The notes beneath the pieces were generated by a model. The model made no database searches, had not been told where the DNA came from, and saw only the letters and a list, made by a program, of their open reading frames with translations. Of a stretch of DNA of 34,185 bases, positions 17,902-26,481 are shown piece after piece. Both the position numbers and the translations under genes were made by a program. Position 1 is the first letter of the stretch. Each line of letters starts with the position of its first letter. This stretch comes from Pseudomonadota bacterium (lineage in GTDB: Bacteria > Pseudomonadota > Gammaproteobacteria > Pseudomonadales > UBA5518): contig CAUJIL010000238.1 in NCBI GenBank assembly GCA_963204845.1, positions 1 through 34,185 on the forward strand. Direction: 5' to 3'.

Positions 17902-18104
17902 GTTCGGCCTGTGGCCGAACAATGTCCGGGCGCAGCCCGGACCTACGGCCGAACGTGTCCGCGTAGGTTCGGCCTGTGGCCGAACAGGTGTCCGCGTAGG
18001 TTCGGCCTGTGGCCGAACAATGTCCGGGCACAGCCCGGACCTACGAAAAGCATGTCCGGGCACAGCCCGGACCTACGGGAACATGTCCGGGCACAGCCCG
18101 GACC
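17898..18104. repeat. REP/REPIN block D: seven units between convergent genes
   Basis: N type lies at 17898-17921(+), 17963-17986(+) and 17996-18019(+). P type lies at 17921-17946(-), 18019-18044(-), 18052-18076(-) and 18083-18104(-). The last P unit has lost its CTAC end just before the stop codon of the barrel gene. Two N/P pairs (17898-17946 and 17996-18044) join arm to arm with almost no spacer. The array separates the convergent prsR and barrel genes and may act as a bidirectional terminator. Confidence 0.93.
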
Positions 18105-18105
18105 G

Positions 18106-19419
18106 TCAGCGGAACCGGTAACTGACGCGAACGCCGCCGGCGAGTTCGTCGTAGCTCTCGGCGCCGGCATCGCTGTCGCGCTCGTCGTGCGCGACCCAGA
18201 ACGTGGCCGTCATCGGGCGCGACAGGCGCCAGTCGAGGAACAGCCCGTACTCGGTGCGCTCGTCGGTGCGGTCGCCCGCCGGATCGTCGCTGTAGTCGGT
18301 CTCGGAATACCCCGCGCGCAATGACGCCTTCATCGTCGGCGTGAGCTGGTAGCCGAAGCGGGCGCTGAAACCCAGCTGTTCCTGGTCGCGCGGCTCCTCC
18401 TCGAAGTCCTGCGAATCGGCGACCACGCCGAAGTCCAGCGTGCAGCGCTCGCAGAGCCGGTCGTAGCCGTAGCCGAAATCGAAGCGGCTGCGTTCGACCA
18501 TGTCGACCACATCGAAGTTGCTGTCGTTCGGTTGGAAATCGCTTCCGATCAGGCTGCTGCCGCCGAGGCCGATTCCCGAGTCGGTGAGTTCGTTGACGGC
18601 GGTCAGGCGGAAGCGGTGCCCCCCGGTGGCAAGCTGCCAGGCGGCCTGCGCCATGAACCCGCTCGCGTCGTCGTCGGTGTCGTTGCGCTCCGAGGTGTTC
18701 GCACCGAGCGAAACCGAGTAACCACCGCTGGCGAGCCGTACCGCGTAGGTGGCGAATACACGCTGGAACTGGAACTCCTCGTTCGTGTCGTCGAACTCCG
18801 ACTCCATGTACTGGTAGCTGAGCGACAGCGTATCGGTCTTGCTGCGCAGGTGCTGCCACGACACCCCGCCCTGCAGGCGCTGGTTGTCGCTGTTGTCAGC
18901 GCTGCCGGTGACCGAGCGGTCGGAGTCGTCGTACGACACATCGAAGAACTGCGCATTGAACACCAGGTTGTCCACCGGCCCCATGCGCGCCACGAAGGTA
19001 GGCCCGGTCGAGATCACGTCACGGATCTGCTTGTTGTTGCGGATGTCGGGCTGGCGCGTGTCCTGCAACTGCTCGGAACGGTCGTGGCTCAGGTCCCATT
19101 GCAGCCGCCCCGGCAGGATATGCCACGTCAGCGCGGTGCGTCCGCGGATCACCGCATCCTCCTCGGTCGTATCGTGTTCGTAGTTGGCGAACTCCGTGTT
19201 GTACAGCACCTCGGCCTCGAGCGCAGTGCCGGCGCGCCGATAGCCGAGGTCGAGGTCGACGTACTCCTTCATTTCGGAGCGCTGGAACACCGAGCTGCGG
19301 TACGCGTTGTCGGTGTGTTCCGCGCCCACGCCGAGCACGACGATCGGGCCGTCCTCGGCCCGAACGGAACCGGCCACCGAGGCCGCCACCAGCAGCGATG
19401 AGCAGATGATGCGTTGCAT
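18106..19419 (-). CDS. PEP-CTERM-associated outer-membrane beta-barrel protein (TIGR03016-like)
   Basis: The 437-residue product has a signal peptide (MQRIICSSLLVAASVAGSVRA, cleavage before EDG). The rest alternates polar and hydrophobic residues with many aromatic strand ends, and closes with VRVSYRFR, a typical barrel-ending strand with terminal aromatic and basic residues. Strands such as FDFGYGYDRLCERCTLDFGVVAD and FGYQLTPTMKASLRAGYSETDYSDD fit the TIGR03016 PEP-CTERM system-associated barrel family. The start at ATG 19419 has GGAGG 4 nt ahead. It is last in the minus-strand operon and would sit in the outer membrane, possibly helping polymer or protein export. The family match is from memory of pattern, so the name is less certain than the barrel nature. 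Confidence 0.8.
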   Translation of the reverse strand: MQRIICSSLLVAASVAGSVRAEDGPIVVLGVGAEHTDNAYRSSVFQRSEMKEYVDLDLGYRRAGTALEAEVLYNTEFANYEHDTTEEDAVIRGRTALTWHILPGRLQWDLSHDRSEQLQDTRQPDIRNNKQIRDVISTGPTFVARMGPVDNLVFNAQFFDVSYDDSDRSVTGSADNSDNQRLQGGVSWQHLRSKTDTLSLSYQYMESEFDDTNEEFQFQRVFATYAVRLASGGYSVSLGANTSERNDTDDDASGFMAQAAWQLATGGHRFRLTAVNELTDSGIGLGGSSLIGSDFQPNDSNFDVVDMVERSRFDFGYGYDRLCERCTLDFGVVADSQDFEEEPRDQEQLGFSARFGYQLTPTMKASLRAGYSETDYSDDPAGDRTDERTEYGLFLDWRLSRPMTATFWVAHDERDSDAGAESYDELAGGVRVSYRFR

Positions 19420-19469
19420 GAGTCCTCCGGATATCCCAGCGCTTGCGCGCACAATCATAAAATTCCGAC

Positions 19470-20216
19470 CTACGGGGATGGATCACGGTTGATCACCACC
19501 CCGGCCAGGCGATCGCGCCCGATCGCATCCGCCGCGGCGCGCAGGCGACTGATGCTCACACCACCGTAGGGCGCCACCAGCACCACGAAATCGCACCAGC
19601 GCGCCAGGCGCTGCGTGGTCTCGAGCTGCGAGGCGCCCGGCACGTCGAGCACCACGAAGCGGTCGCTGTAGCGCGAGCACGCCGAGCTCAGCAGGTGCTG
19701 CATGCCGGCCGAATTGAGCAGCCTGGTCTCGCGGATGTTGCTGCCGAACGGAATCACCCGCAGCCGCGGCACCCGCGAGGAATAAATGATGCCCTCGACG
19801 TCGAGCGTCGGATCGCCGAGGTAATCGGTCAGCCCGTAGTCAGGCGGCATCATCAGCAGTCGCTGCACCATCCCGCTGCCCGGCCCGCCCTCGATCAGCA
19901 GTGCCGTGCGGTGGTGGTCGAGCGCGATCGTCGCCGCCAGATTCGCGCTGACGAAACTGCCACCCGCGCCGGGCGTGACCCCGGTCACGCCAACCACGAA
20001 ATTCTTGCCGTCGCTGCGCTCGAGCAAGCGGTCCAGCAACGACTTGAACGCTTCCATCACCGCCGGCATCGGCATCAGCGGGTGCACCAACCCGAGGTGG
20101 TCGAGCTCCGCGGGCATCAGCCGCGGAATTTCCTGCATCTCGGTGATGCGCGCGCGCGCCGGCCCGATGCGCTCGTTGCGCGGCTCTACGGCCGGTGCGT
20201 CGCGTTCCGCTGCCAT
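19470..20216 (-). CDS. CpsD/CapB-type tyrosine-kinase-like ATPase, degenerate nucleotide site
   Basis: The 248-residue product has the MinD/BY-kinase fold but lacks catalytic features. The Walker A equivalent reads GVTPGAGGSF (79-88), with Gly 86 where the Lys belongs. Walker A' reads LLIEGGPG in place of LLxDxD. Walker B-like RFVVLDVPGA keeps its Asp. There is no C-terminal Tyr cluster. It is therefore probably a pseudokinase or scaffold partner for the co-polymerase encoded 7 bp upstream. The stop TAG lies in a GTAG motif (19470-19473), possibly a decayed REP. A catalytically intact paralogue lies upstream in the same operon. Confidence 0.82.
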   Translation of the reverse strand: MAAERDAPAVEPRNERIGPARARITEMQEIPRLMPAELDHLGLVHPLMPMPAVMEAFKSLLDRLLERSDGKNFVVGVTGVTPGAGGSFVSANLAATIALDHHRTALLIEGGPGSGMVQRLLMMPPDYGLTDYLGDPTLDVEGIIYSSRVPRLRVIPFGSNIRETRLLNSAGMQHLLSSACSRYSDRFVVLDVPGASQLETTQRLARWCDFVVLVAPYGGVSISRLRAAADAIGRDRLAGVVINRDPSP

Positions 20217-20223
20217 GCCTGCC

Positions 20224-21555
20224 TCAGCCGTAAAGGAACAGGAACACGGCGGCCGCGGCCACCGTGGCGCTGATCAACAGCGCGACCATCACCACGCCGA
20301 CGCGCACCCGGGCCCGCGCCTCGCGCGGCCGGTACTCCGGAATCACCGCCAGCACCGGCACCTCCACCTCCTCGAGCACGCCCTGCGCAAGCCGCACGCG
20401 ATCATCGACCAGGATATGGCCAAGCAGCCGCACCGCCGCGATCAGGAGTCCGCCGAGCGCGGCGAACAGCACGTAGACCCAGCCCGGAATACCGTCCGGA
20501 CGCAGCGGCAGCAGCGGCGCACGACTCACCGTGACCGGCAGCGCCGACGGCGTGGTTCGCAACTCCGCATCGAGCCGCAGTTCGTTCAGGCGCACGGACA
20601 GCTGGCGTTCGAGCGCGATCGCGTCGTCGTACTCACGCTGCAGATCGCGCAGCACCTGACTGCCTTCGATCAGGCTCGCGGTGTCCGTGTGTCCCTGCTC
20701 GAGCAGTGCCCGCAGCTCGCGCTCGCGCGCCTGCCTGGCGCGGATCTCCTCGGCGAGCGCCGCACGCCGTGAATCGAACTGCTGCCGCTCGACCGGCACG
20801 GACTGCAGCGCTTCACGCAGATCCGGGTGTTCACTGAACACCCGTTGACGCCGCTCATCGAGCCCGGCAAGCGCGCGCTCCCGATCCACGGCCGTGGCAT
20901 CGGCGTTCACCCGCGCCAGTTCGGCTTCGACGCTCTCGAGTTCCGCGGCTGCAGCACGCAGCTGCGCGAGACGGCCGTCGAGCGCCGCAACGCGACGCGC
21001 CAGCGTGGCCTGCAAGTCACGACTCGAGCGCAGCTCGACCTGCAACGCATCGAGTTCGCCCTGCAACTGGCCGAGCCGCGCGCCCAGCGCCGACTCACCG
21101 CCTTGCGGCTGCGTGGCCAGCGCCGCCTTCAGGTCGGCGTCGGCCGTGCGCAGTCGCGCCCGCGCGTGCTCGAGTTGATGACCGAGATTTTCCTGCGCCA
21201 ACCGGCGCTCGTTGCGCAGGAACTCCAGCTCGCGGCTCAGCGTGCGCGCGATCGCCGCGCTAACGCCATCGAAGGCCTGCGGTGCGGACGGCGCCGAATA
21301 GCGCAGCTCGAACTGTGCGCCGCGGTGCTCCACGGCCAGCAGCGGATCGTGACCCAGATGTCCGAGCACACGCGCGGTCACCTTGCCCGGATCGACCACA
21401 CTGTGCGCGAGCGCGAGCTGCGCCGTGGTGGTGTAGCTGCGCGGCAGGAACCATGCGCCGGCGAGCAGCAGCAGGCACACGCCACAGCCGAGCGTGGCAC
21501 TCGAGAGGCGGTGCGCGCGCACTTCCTTGCGCGCGATCTGCAGCAGCGCGTTCAC
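20224..21555 (-). CDS. Wzz/GumC-type polysaccharide co-polymerase
   Basis: The 443-residue inner-membrane protein controls polysaccharide chain length or export. It has a TM helix at about 19-35 and a long coiled-coil periplasmic region (about 110-330, rich in Leu, Arg, Glu and Ala). A second TM lies near 355-380, followed by LAQGVLEEVEVPVLAVIPEY, the kinase-docking segment typical of GumC/Wzc-type proteins. A third TM ends the protein. The start is GTG with AGGGG upstream. It sits between the export lipoprotein and the degenerate kinase, forming the second co-polymerase/ATPase pair in the locus. Confidence 0.85.
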   Translation of the reverse strand: MNALLQIARKEVRAHRLSSATLGCGVCLLLLAGAWFLPRSYTTTAQLALAHSVVDPGKVTARVLGHLGHDPLLAVEHRGAQFELRYSAPSAPQAFDGVSAAIARTLSRELEFLRNERRLAQENLGHQLEHARARLRTADADLKAALATQPQGGESALGARLGQLQGELDALQVELRSSRDLQATLARRVAALDGRLAQLRAAAAELESVEAELARVNADATAVDRERALAGLDERRQRVFSEHPDLREALQSVPVERQQFDSRRAALAEEIRARQARERELRALLEQGHTDTASLIEGSQVLRDLQREYDDAIALERQLSVRLNELRLDAELRTTPSALPVTVSRAPLLPLRPDGIPGWVYVLFAALGGLLIAAVRLLGHILVDDRVRLAQGVLEEVEVPVLAVIPEYRPREARARVRVGVVMVALLISATVAAAAVFLFLYG

Positions 21556-21571
21556 CCGGCGTATCCCCTGC

Positions 21572-22195
21572 TCAGAACAGCCGCTCGGGAACCGTCAGCA
21601 CGTCGGACGGCTGCAACTCGTAATTGGTCGCCATATCGCCCTTCTTCAGGATGTCGTCGAGGTACACCTTCAGCACCTGCGCGCTGCCACCGGCGCTGCG
21701 GTAGAGCTTGGTGGCGTTGGCCGACGCGAACTCGTTGGGACCACCCGCCTCGAGCACGAGGTCGAGTACCGTCATGCCCTTGCGGTGCGGCAGCGAGGCC
21801 GGCCGCAGCACCGCGCCCGTGATACGCACGCGCTGCTGGAAGTTGGCCGGGTTGGTGACCGTGACCGTCACCTCGGGATTGCGCACGTACTCCGAGAGCC
21901 GCGTGCGGATGGTATCGGCCAGTTCCTTCTCGGTGAGCCCGTCGGCCTTGAGTTCGCCCACCAGCGGCAGGCTGACCTCACCGTCGGGCAGCACGACCAG
22001 CCCGCCCGACAGATCCGGGTGCTGCCAGACGTTCACCGCGATCTGGTCACCCGCCCCGATCCGGTACTGCTGCACCTCCACCGGCTCGATCGGCGTGGCC
22101 GGCACGGCCGCGGCTCCGCCGGGCGCCGAGCCTCCGGAGGCGCAGCCGCCGAGCGCCAGCATCACCATCACTCCGATCAACAGTCGCTGCAGCAT
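21572..22195 (-). CDS. Polysaccharide export lipoprotein (Wza family, exosortase-locus type)
   Basis: The 207-residue product has a lipoprotein signal (VMLALGGC, lipidated C18). A poly_export domain follows (EVQQYRIGAGDQIAVNVWQHPDLSGGLVVLPDGEVSLPLVGEL). A SLBB-type domain then follows (VRITGAVLRPASLPHRKGMTVLDLVLEAGGP). It is shorter than E. coli Wza, as is usual for the exosortase-locus form. It would form the periplasmic and outer-membrane export channel. GGGGTGA lies ahead of the start. Confidence 0.92.
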   Translation of the reverse strand: MLQRLLIGVMVMLALGGCASGGSAPGGAAAVPATPIEPVEVQQYRIGAGDQIAVNVWQHPDLSGGLVVLPDGEVSLPLVGELKADGLTEKELADTIRTRLSEYVRNPEVTVTVTNPANFQQRVRITGAVLRPASLPHRKGMTVLDLVLEAGGPNEFASANATKLYRSAGGSAQVLKVYLDDILKKGDMATNYELQPSDVLTVPERLF

Positions 22196-22218
22196 GATTC
22201 ACCCCGTCGTTAGCGGCT

Positions 22219-22236
22219 GGATCGCCAGCGCGATCC
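22219..22236. other. Hairpin in the prsT-export gene gap
   Basis: GGATCGC and GCGATCC form a perfect 7-bp stem with a 4-nt loop in the 74-bp gap, the largest inside the minus-strand operon. It has no T-tract. It may be an operator, an RNA-processing site or a chance palindrome. Confidence 0.35.
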
Positions 22237-22269
22237 GGTTGTTGTGGTGCGTGGCGCGAACGGCGCGCG

Positions 22270-24666
22270 TCAGGGAATCTGCGCCAGCAGCGCCATCGCG
22301 TCATCGTAGCCGTCGAATTCGCCTTTTTCCTCGGCCAGCATCCTGGCCTTCTGCAGATGCACCTTCGCGGTCTGCATATCGTTGCTGCGGAACAGCGCGG
22401 CGCCCAGGTGATAGCGGAAGATCGCCTCGTCGGGCGCGCGACGCACCACGCGCTCCAGGACCTGCACCGCCTTCGAGTGATTGCCCTGCTGGTACAGGAT
22501 CCACGCGTAGGTGTCGGCGAAGTACGGCTGTTCGGCGGTCTCGAAGCGCTTGGCGATCTCGAAGGCCTCGGCAAGCCGTGCCGGATCGGTGCCGTCACCG
22601 GCCAGCAACACCGCCAGGTTGTTCGCGGCGCTGTCGGCGGCAGGCACATTTTCCAGCACCGCGCGATAGCGCGCGATCGCGCCGGCGCGGTCACCCTGGC
22701 GCTCGAGCGCAGCAGCCGCCAGCAACTGCAGGTCCATCGCCTGCGGGTTGGCTGCGAGCCCGCGGTCGTACACCGCCAGCGCCGCCGCCTGGTCCCCGGC
22801 GCGCAACGCGAGTTCCCCCAGACCGCGATACCCTGCGATCCACGCCGCATCGCGCGCCAGCCCTTCCTCGAGCACCGCGCGTGCGCGCTCGTCGGCGCCG
22901 TCCCGCAGCAGCTCGGCCACGAACAGCTGACGCGCCTGTGCATCGTCCGGGTTCGCCTTCACGAACGCAGCCACCTCGTCCATCGCTACCGCGGCCTTGT
23001 CCTGCTCGCGATAGCTGCGCACGATGCCGGCCAGCGCACCGGTCATGTCCGGCTTCGCCGCCAGCACTTCCCGGAAGCGCACGATTGCTTCCTCGTGTTG
23101 GCCCTGGCCCTGCAGCCCGAGCGCCTCGATGTATTTCGCGTAGTCGGGATTGCCCGCGCGCTCGCCGAGGTCGCCGGCGATCGCGTTGGCGCCCTCCCAG
23201 TCCTTCATCGCCAGCTTCGCCTGCAGCTCGAGCGCGCGCACGCGCTTCGAGGCGTCGGGCGCCGAAGCCAGCGGCTGCAGGACCTCGAGCGCCTTGTCGT
23301 AGCGCTGCTCGCCGATCAGCAGGCCGGCGAACTGCGTCACCGCGGCCTCGTTGCGCGGATCGATCTTCAACGCATCGACCAGGCTGGCGCGCGCCATCTC
23401 GACGGCGCCGTTCTGCAGGTGCGCTCGCGAGAGCAGCACGTGTGCGCGCACGCTGGACGGATCCTGCCCCAGCACCTTGCGCAGGTCCGTGATGGCCTCC
23501 TCGGTGCGCCGCTCGCCGAGGCGCAGCCCCGCGCGCGTGAGCAGCGCCTCGGCGTTGCCGGAATCACCCGCGAGGATCTCCTCGATCAGCGCCACCGCCT
23601 CGTCACCCTTGCCCTGGCGCAGCGCGATGCGCGCGAGCTGGTTGCGCGCGAACAGCGATTCCTCCTTCTCTGCTGACGCGGCCACCTCGCGGTATACCGC
23701 GGCGGCTTCGTCGAGCTCGCTCCGGCGCTCGTACAGTTCGCCCAGCGCGATCCGCAGCCGCGCCACACCCTCGCCTTCCTGTGCTATATAACCGCGCAGC
23801 ACCTCGATCGCGGCATCCTGGTCGCGCTGCGCGAGCAGGCCGACCAGCGCCAGCTTGGCCTCCAGGCGCTGCGGCATCTCGGCGACCGCCGCACGCAATA
23901 CCGATTCGGCCTCCGCCGCGCGCTCGTTCGACACCAGGTACGCCGCCAGCCCCTGGCGGTACGAAAGTTCCTGCGGCTTCTGCGTGATCAGGCGGTTCAT
24001 CGCCTTCACCGCCTCGTCCACGTGCTTCTGCGTGGCGTGCTGCTGGAAATCGAGCAGCATCAGGGCATCGGAGTCGGGATGCTTCGCGAGCCCGTCGGCA
24101 ATCGCCTGCGCCGCGCCCTCATGGTCGCGCGTGGACAGCAGCAGGCTTGCCAGCATGACCTGCGAATCGAGGTCCTCCGGCTGCAGTGCCAGCGCCTCGC
24201 GAATCTCCTTCAGCGCCTCTTCCACGCGCTGCTCGCGCGCATGCACCATCGCCTGCGCGCGCAGCACGCGGTAATCGCCGGCGGCAATCACGCGCGCACG
24301 GTCCACGCTCGCCTGCGCGTCGTCGGGCTTGCCCGCGGCCACGTGCAGCTGCGCAAGCTTCAGGTGGGCGTCCAGGTGCTTCTCGTCGATCTGCACCGTG
24401 CTCTGCAGTTCGCGGTACATCTCGGGGAAGGCCTTGCGCGACTCGAACACCAGCGCACGCAGGTAATGCGCCTCGGCGAGGCGCGGATCGAGCTTCAGCG
24501 CGTTGCGCAGCTCGATGTCCGCCTTCTTCATGTCCCCCTGCTCGACGAACGCGCGCGCGCTTTCCAGGTAGCCGCGCGCCTTCTCCTCGGGGCTGCCGCA
24601 GGCGGTGAGCGCCGCCGCCAGCGCGATTGCCGCCACCAGCCGGGTCCTGCCGTTACCTTGTCGCAT
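22270..24666 (-). CDS. prsT: XrtA/PEP-CTERM system TPR-repeat lipoprotein PrsT
   Basis: The 798-residue TPR protein is typical of exosortase loci. The signal peptide ends in a lipobox (ALAAALTACGS, lipidated C23). The rest is tandem TPR helices, for example KKADIELRNALKLDPRLAEAHYLRALV near the start and AIFRYHLGAALFRSNDMQTAKVHLQKARML at the end. It probably scaffolds the export or sorting machinery in the periplasm. I chose ATG 24666 because GAGGT precedes it and it gives a compact signal peptide. GTG 24696 (GTGA overlap) and ATG 24693 overlap the ATPase stop and are alternatives, so translational coupling is possible. Confidence 0.92.
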   Translation of the reverse strand: MRQGNGRTRLVAAIALAAALTACGSPEEKARGYLESARAFVEQGDMKKADIELRNALKLDPRLAEAHYLRALVFESRKAFPEMYRELQSTVQIDEKHLDAHLKLAQLHVAAGKPDDAQASVDRARVIAAGDYRVLRAQAMVHAREQRVEEALKEIREALALQPEDLDSQVMLASLLLSTRDHEGAAQAIADGLAKHPDSDALMLLDFQQHATQKHVDEAVKAMNRLITQKPQELSYRQGLAAYLVSNERAAEAESVLRAAVAEMPQRLEAKLALVGLLAQRDQDAAIEVLRGYIAQEGEGVARLRIALGELYERRSELDEAAAVYREVAASAEKEESLFARNQLARIALRQGKGDEAVALIEEILAGDSGNAEALLTRAGLRLGERRTEEAITDLRKVLGQDPSSVRAHVLLSRAHLQNGAVEMARASLVDALKIDPRNEAAVTQFAGLLIGEQRYDKALEVLQPLASAPDASKRVRALELQAKLAMKDWEGANAIAGDLGERAGNPDYAKYIEALGLQGQGQHEEAIVRFREVLAAKPDMTGALAGIVRSYREQDKAAVAMDEVAAFVKANPDDAQARQLFVAELLRDGADERARAVLEEGLARDAAWIAGYRGLGELALRAGDQAAALAVYDRGLAANPQAMDLQLLAAAALERQGDRAGAIARYRAVLENVPAADSAANNLAVLLAGDGTDPARLAEAFEIAKRFETAEQPYFADTYAWILYQQGNHSKAVQVLERVVRRAPDEAIFRYHLGAALFRSNDMQTAKVHLQKARMLAEEKGEFDGYDDAMALLAQIP

Positions 24667-24692
24667 CCGGTCCACCTCGATTGCCTTGCGCA

Positions 24693-25589
24693 TCACACCT
24701 GCGCGATGTCGATTCCCTTGATTTCCAGCACCATTTCGCGCAACCGCTCGTCTTCCTCCGCGCGCGGCCGCCGTCCGGCCAGCTCGCGGATGATCGGCTT
24801 GGTACGGATCACTTCCATCACGATGTCGCAGCTCACCGGCCGCGCTTCCTCTGCGTAACCGTACACCAGCGCCATGTCGCAGATGTTGTTGATCGAACGC
24901 GGTATGCCACGGCTGTAATAGTAGACGGTCGCGCAGGCATAGCGGTCGAAGACCTCACCGGTGGCGCCGGCCACGCCCAGGCGGTGCTCGATGTAGGTGC
25001 GCGTCTCCGGGAAGTCCAGCGCCGGGATGTGGTGTTCCACCGAGATGCGCTGGGCGAACTGGCTGAGCTCGGGGCGCGCCAGCGTCTGCCCCAGCTCGGG
25101 CTGGCCGACCAGGATCAGCTGGATCAGCAGCTGCTCGCCGACGTTGACGTTCGAGAGCAGGCGCAGCTCCTCGAGCGTTTCGATGTCCATGTTCTGCGCC
25201 TCGTCGACGATGAGCACCACGCGGTGCCCCTGCACGTGCTCGCGCGCCACGAAGTCGATCAGCTGCTGGTACATCACGACCTTGTCGCGCGCGCCGGTCT
25301 CCAGGCCGAAGGCGGTCAGCACCCAGGTGAGCAGGTCACCGAAGCTGCGGTGCGTGTTGGTGATCACCCCGACCGTGAACTCGCGGTCCATGTGCTTCAG
25401 CAGGTGGCGGATCAAGGTGGTCTTGCCCGAGCCGATCTCGCCGGTGATCAACGAGAAGCCGGCCTGGTTCTGCAGGCCGTACTCGAGCATCGCCAGCGCG
25501 ACCGCGTGCTTCTTGCTGAGGAACAGGAATTCCGGATCCGGAACGAGCGAGAACGGTTTGCGCGTCAGCCCGTAGAACTTTTCGTACAT
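24693..25589 (-). CDS. XrtA-associated secretion ATPase (ExeA-like AAA)
   Basis: The 298-residue cytoplasmic AAA ATPase matches the PEP-CTERM-locus ATPase family related to ExeA/GspA. MYEKFYGLTRKPFSLVPDPEFLF is the characteristic N-terminus. Walker A is GEIGSGKTT, Walker B is VVLIVDEAQNM, and sensor and arginine regions include LRLLSNVN and RGIPRSINNICD. Unlike ExeA it lacks a peptidoglycan-binding C-terminal domain. Its gene lies between those for the tyrosine kinase and PrsT, with a stop overlapping the possible upstream prsT starts. It probably energises assembly or regulation of EPS/protein export; the exact role is not established. Confidence 0.93.
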   Translation of the reverse strand: MYEKFYGLTRKPFSLVPDPEFLFLSKKHAVALAMLEYGLQNQAGFSLITGEIGSGKTTLIRHLLKHMDREFTVGVITNTHRSFGDLLTWVLTAFGLETGARDKVVMYQQLIDFVAREHVQGHRVVLIVDEAQNMDIETLEELRLLSNVNVGEQLLIQLILVGQPELGQTLARPELSQFAQRISVEHHIPALDFPETRTYIEHRLGVAGATGEVFDRYACATVYYYSRGIPRSINNICDMALVYGYAEEARPVSCDIVMEVIRTKPIIRELAGRRPRAEEDERLREMVLEIKGIDIAQV

Positions 25590-25598
25590 CGCCTGCGC

Positions 25599-26444
25599 TT
25601 ACCGCTTGTCACCGTAGTAGTGCCGATAATAGTAACCGCCGATCCCGGCATCGGCCTTGTTCAGCACCCAGCCGAGCAGGTTGGTCTTCTGCAACAGCCG
25701 CCGCGCCTCGTGCAGTTCGACGGCCGTGTTGCCGCCGTTCTCCACCACCAGCAGCGCGCAGTCGAACTGCGGCAGAAAGCCGAGCGCATCGCCCGAGGCA
25801 AGCAGCGGCGGCAGGTCGAACATCACGATGCGCGATTCGTAGCGCGAGCGCAGCTCCTGCACCAGCTCGTTCATCTTGCGCGAGCCGAGCAACTCGGTGG
25901 AGTTCGAATAGCTGCCGCAGCTCGGCAGCACCACCAGCCGTTCGACGCCCGGATTGACCAGCACCTCCTCGACCGTCGCCTGCCCGGACAGGTAGTCACC
26001 CAGCCCCTTCTGCACCTGCAGCCCGAAATAGCCCGCCACGCGCGGCTTGCGCAGATCCGCATCCACCAGCAGCACGGTCTGGTTCGCGTCCAGCGCAATC
26101 GACAGTGCGATGTTCGCGGCCATGGTCGACTTGCCCACCCCCGCGGTGGCGCCCACCACGGCCAGCGTGCGCCAGCCGTTCTCGCGCATCGGCTGCAGGA
26201 TCTTCGTGCGCAGGATGCGGAACAGGTCCGCGTTGTGGTCACTGAGGTGCGCGACCAGGCGGTTCTTCACCCACGCATCGGCCGCATCGCCGCTCACAGC
26301 GGTGCGCGAATACGCAATCGTGGCCAGATCAGTCTGCTCGGGAGCCCGCGGAACACCCGCCGCCACCGCGGGCACCGCCGCCTCGGCAGTCGTCTTCGGA
26401 GCCTCGGCGCGCGCCTTCGCGAGCGCCTTTTCGATCAGTTCCAT
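25599..26444 (-). CDS. Exopolysaccharide-locus tyrosine autokinase (BY-kinase)
   Basis: The 281-residue bacterial tyrosine kinase is paired with the chain-length determinant encoded 37 bp upstream. Walker A is GATAGVGKST (K105), Walker A' is LLVDADLRKP (D128, D130), and Walker B is IVMFDLPP. The C-terminus carries the phospho-acceptor Tyr cluster GGYYYRHYYGDKR. Autophosphorylation of this cluster normally switches co-polymerase interaction and chain length. I chose ATG 26444 (GGGAG upstream); the longer frame is read-through with no typical sequence. It matches the family of kinases found in PEP-CTERM exopolysaccharide loci. Confidence 0.93.
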   Translation of the reverse strand: MELIEKALAKARAEAPKTTAEAAVPAVAAGVPRAPEQTDLATIAYSRTAVSGDAADAWVKNRLVAHLSDHNADLFRILRTKILQPMRENGWRTLAVVGATAGVGKSTMAANIALSIALDANQTVLLVDADLRKPRVAGYFGLQVQKGLGDYLSGQATVEEVLVNPGVERLVVLPSCGSYSNSTELLGSRKMNELVQELRSRYESRIVMFDLPPLLASGDALGFLPQFDCALLVVENGGNTAVELHEARRLLQKTNLLGWVLNKADAGIGGYYYRHYYGDKR

Positions 26445-26481
26445 GTGTGCGTTCTCCCGCCCCGCGCAGGGGCATGCACGA

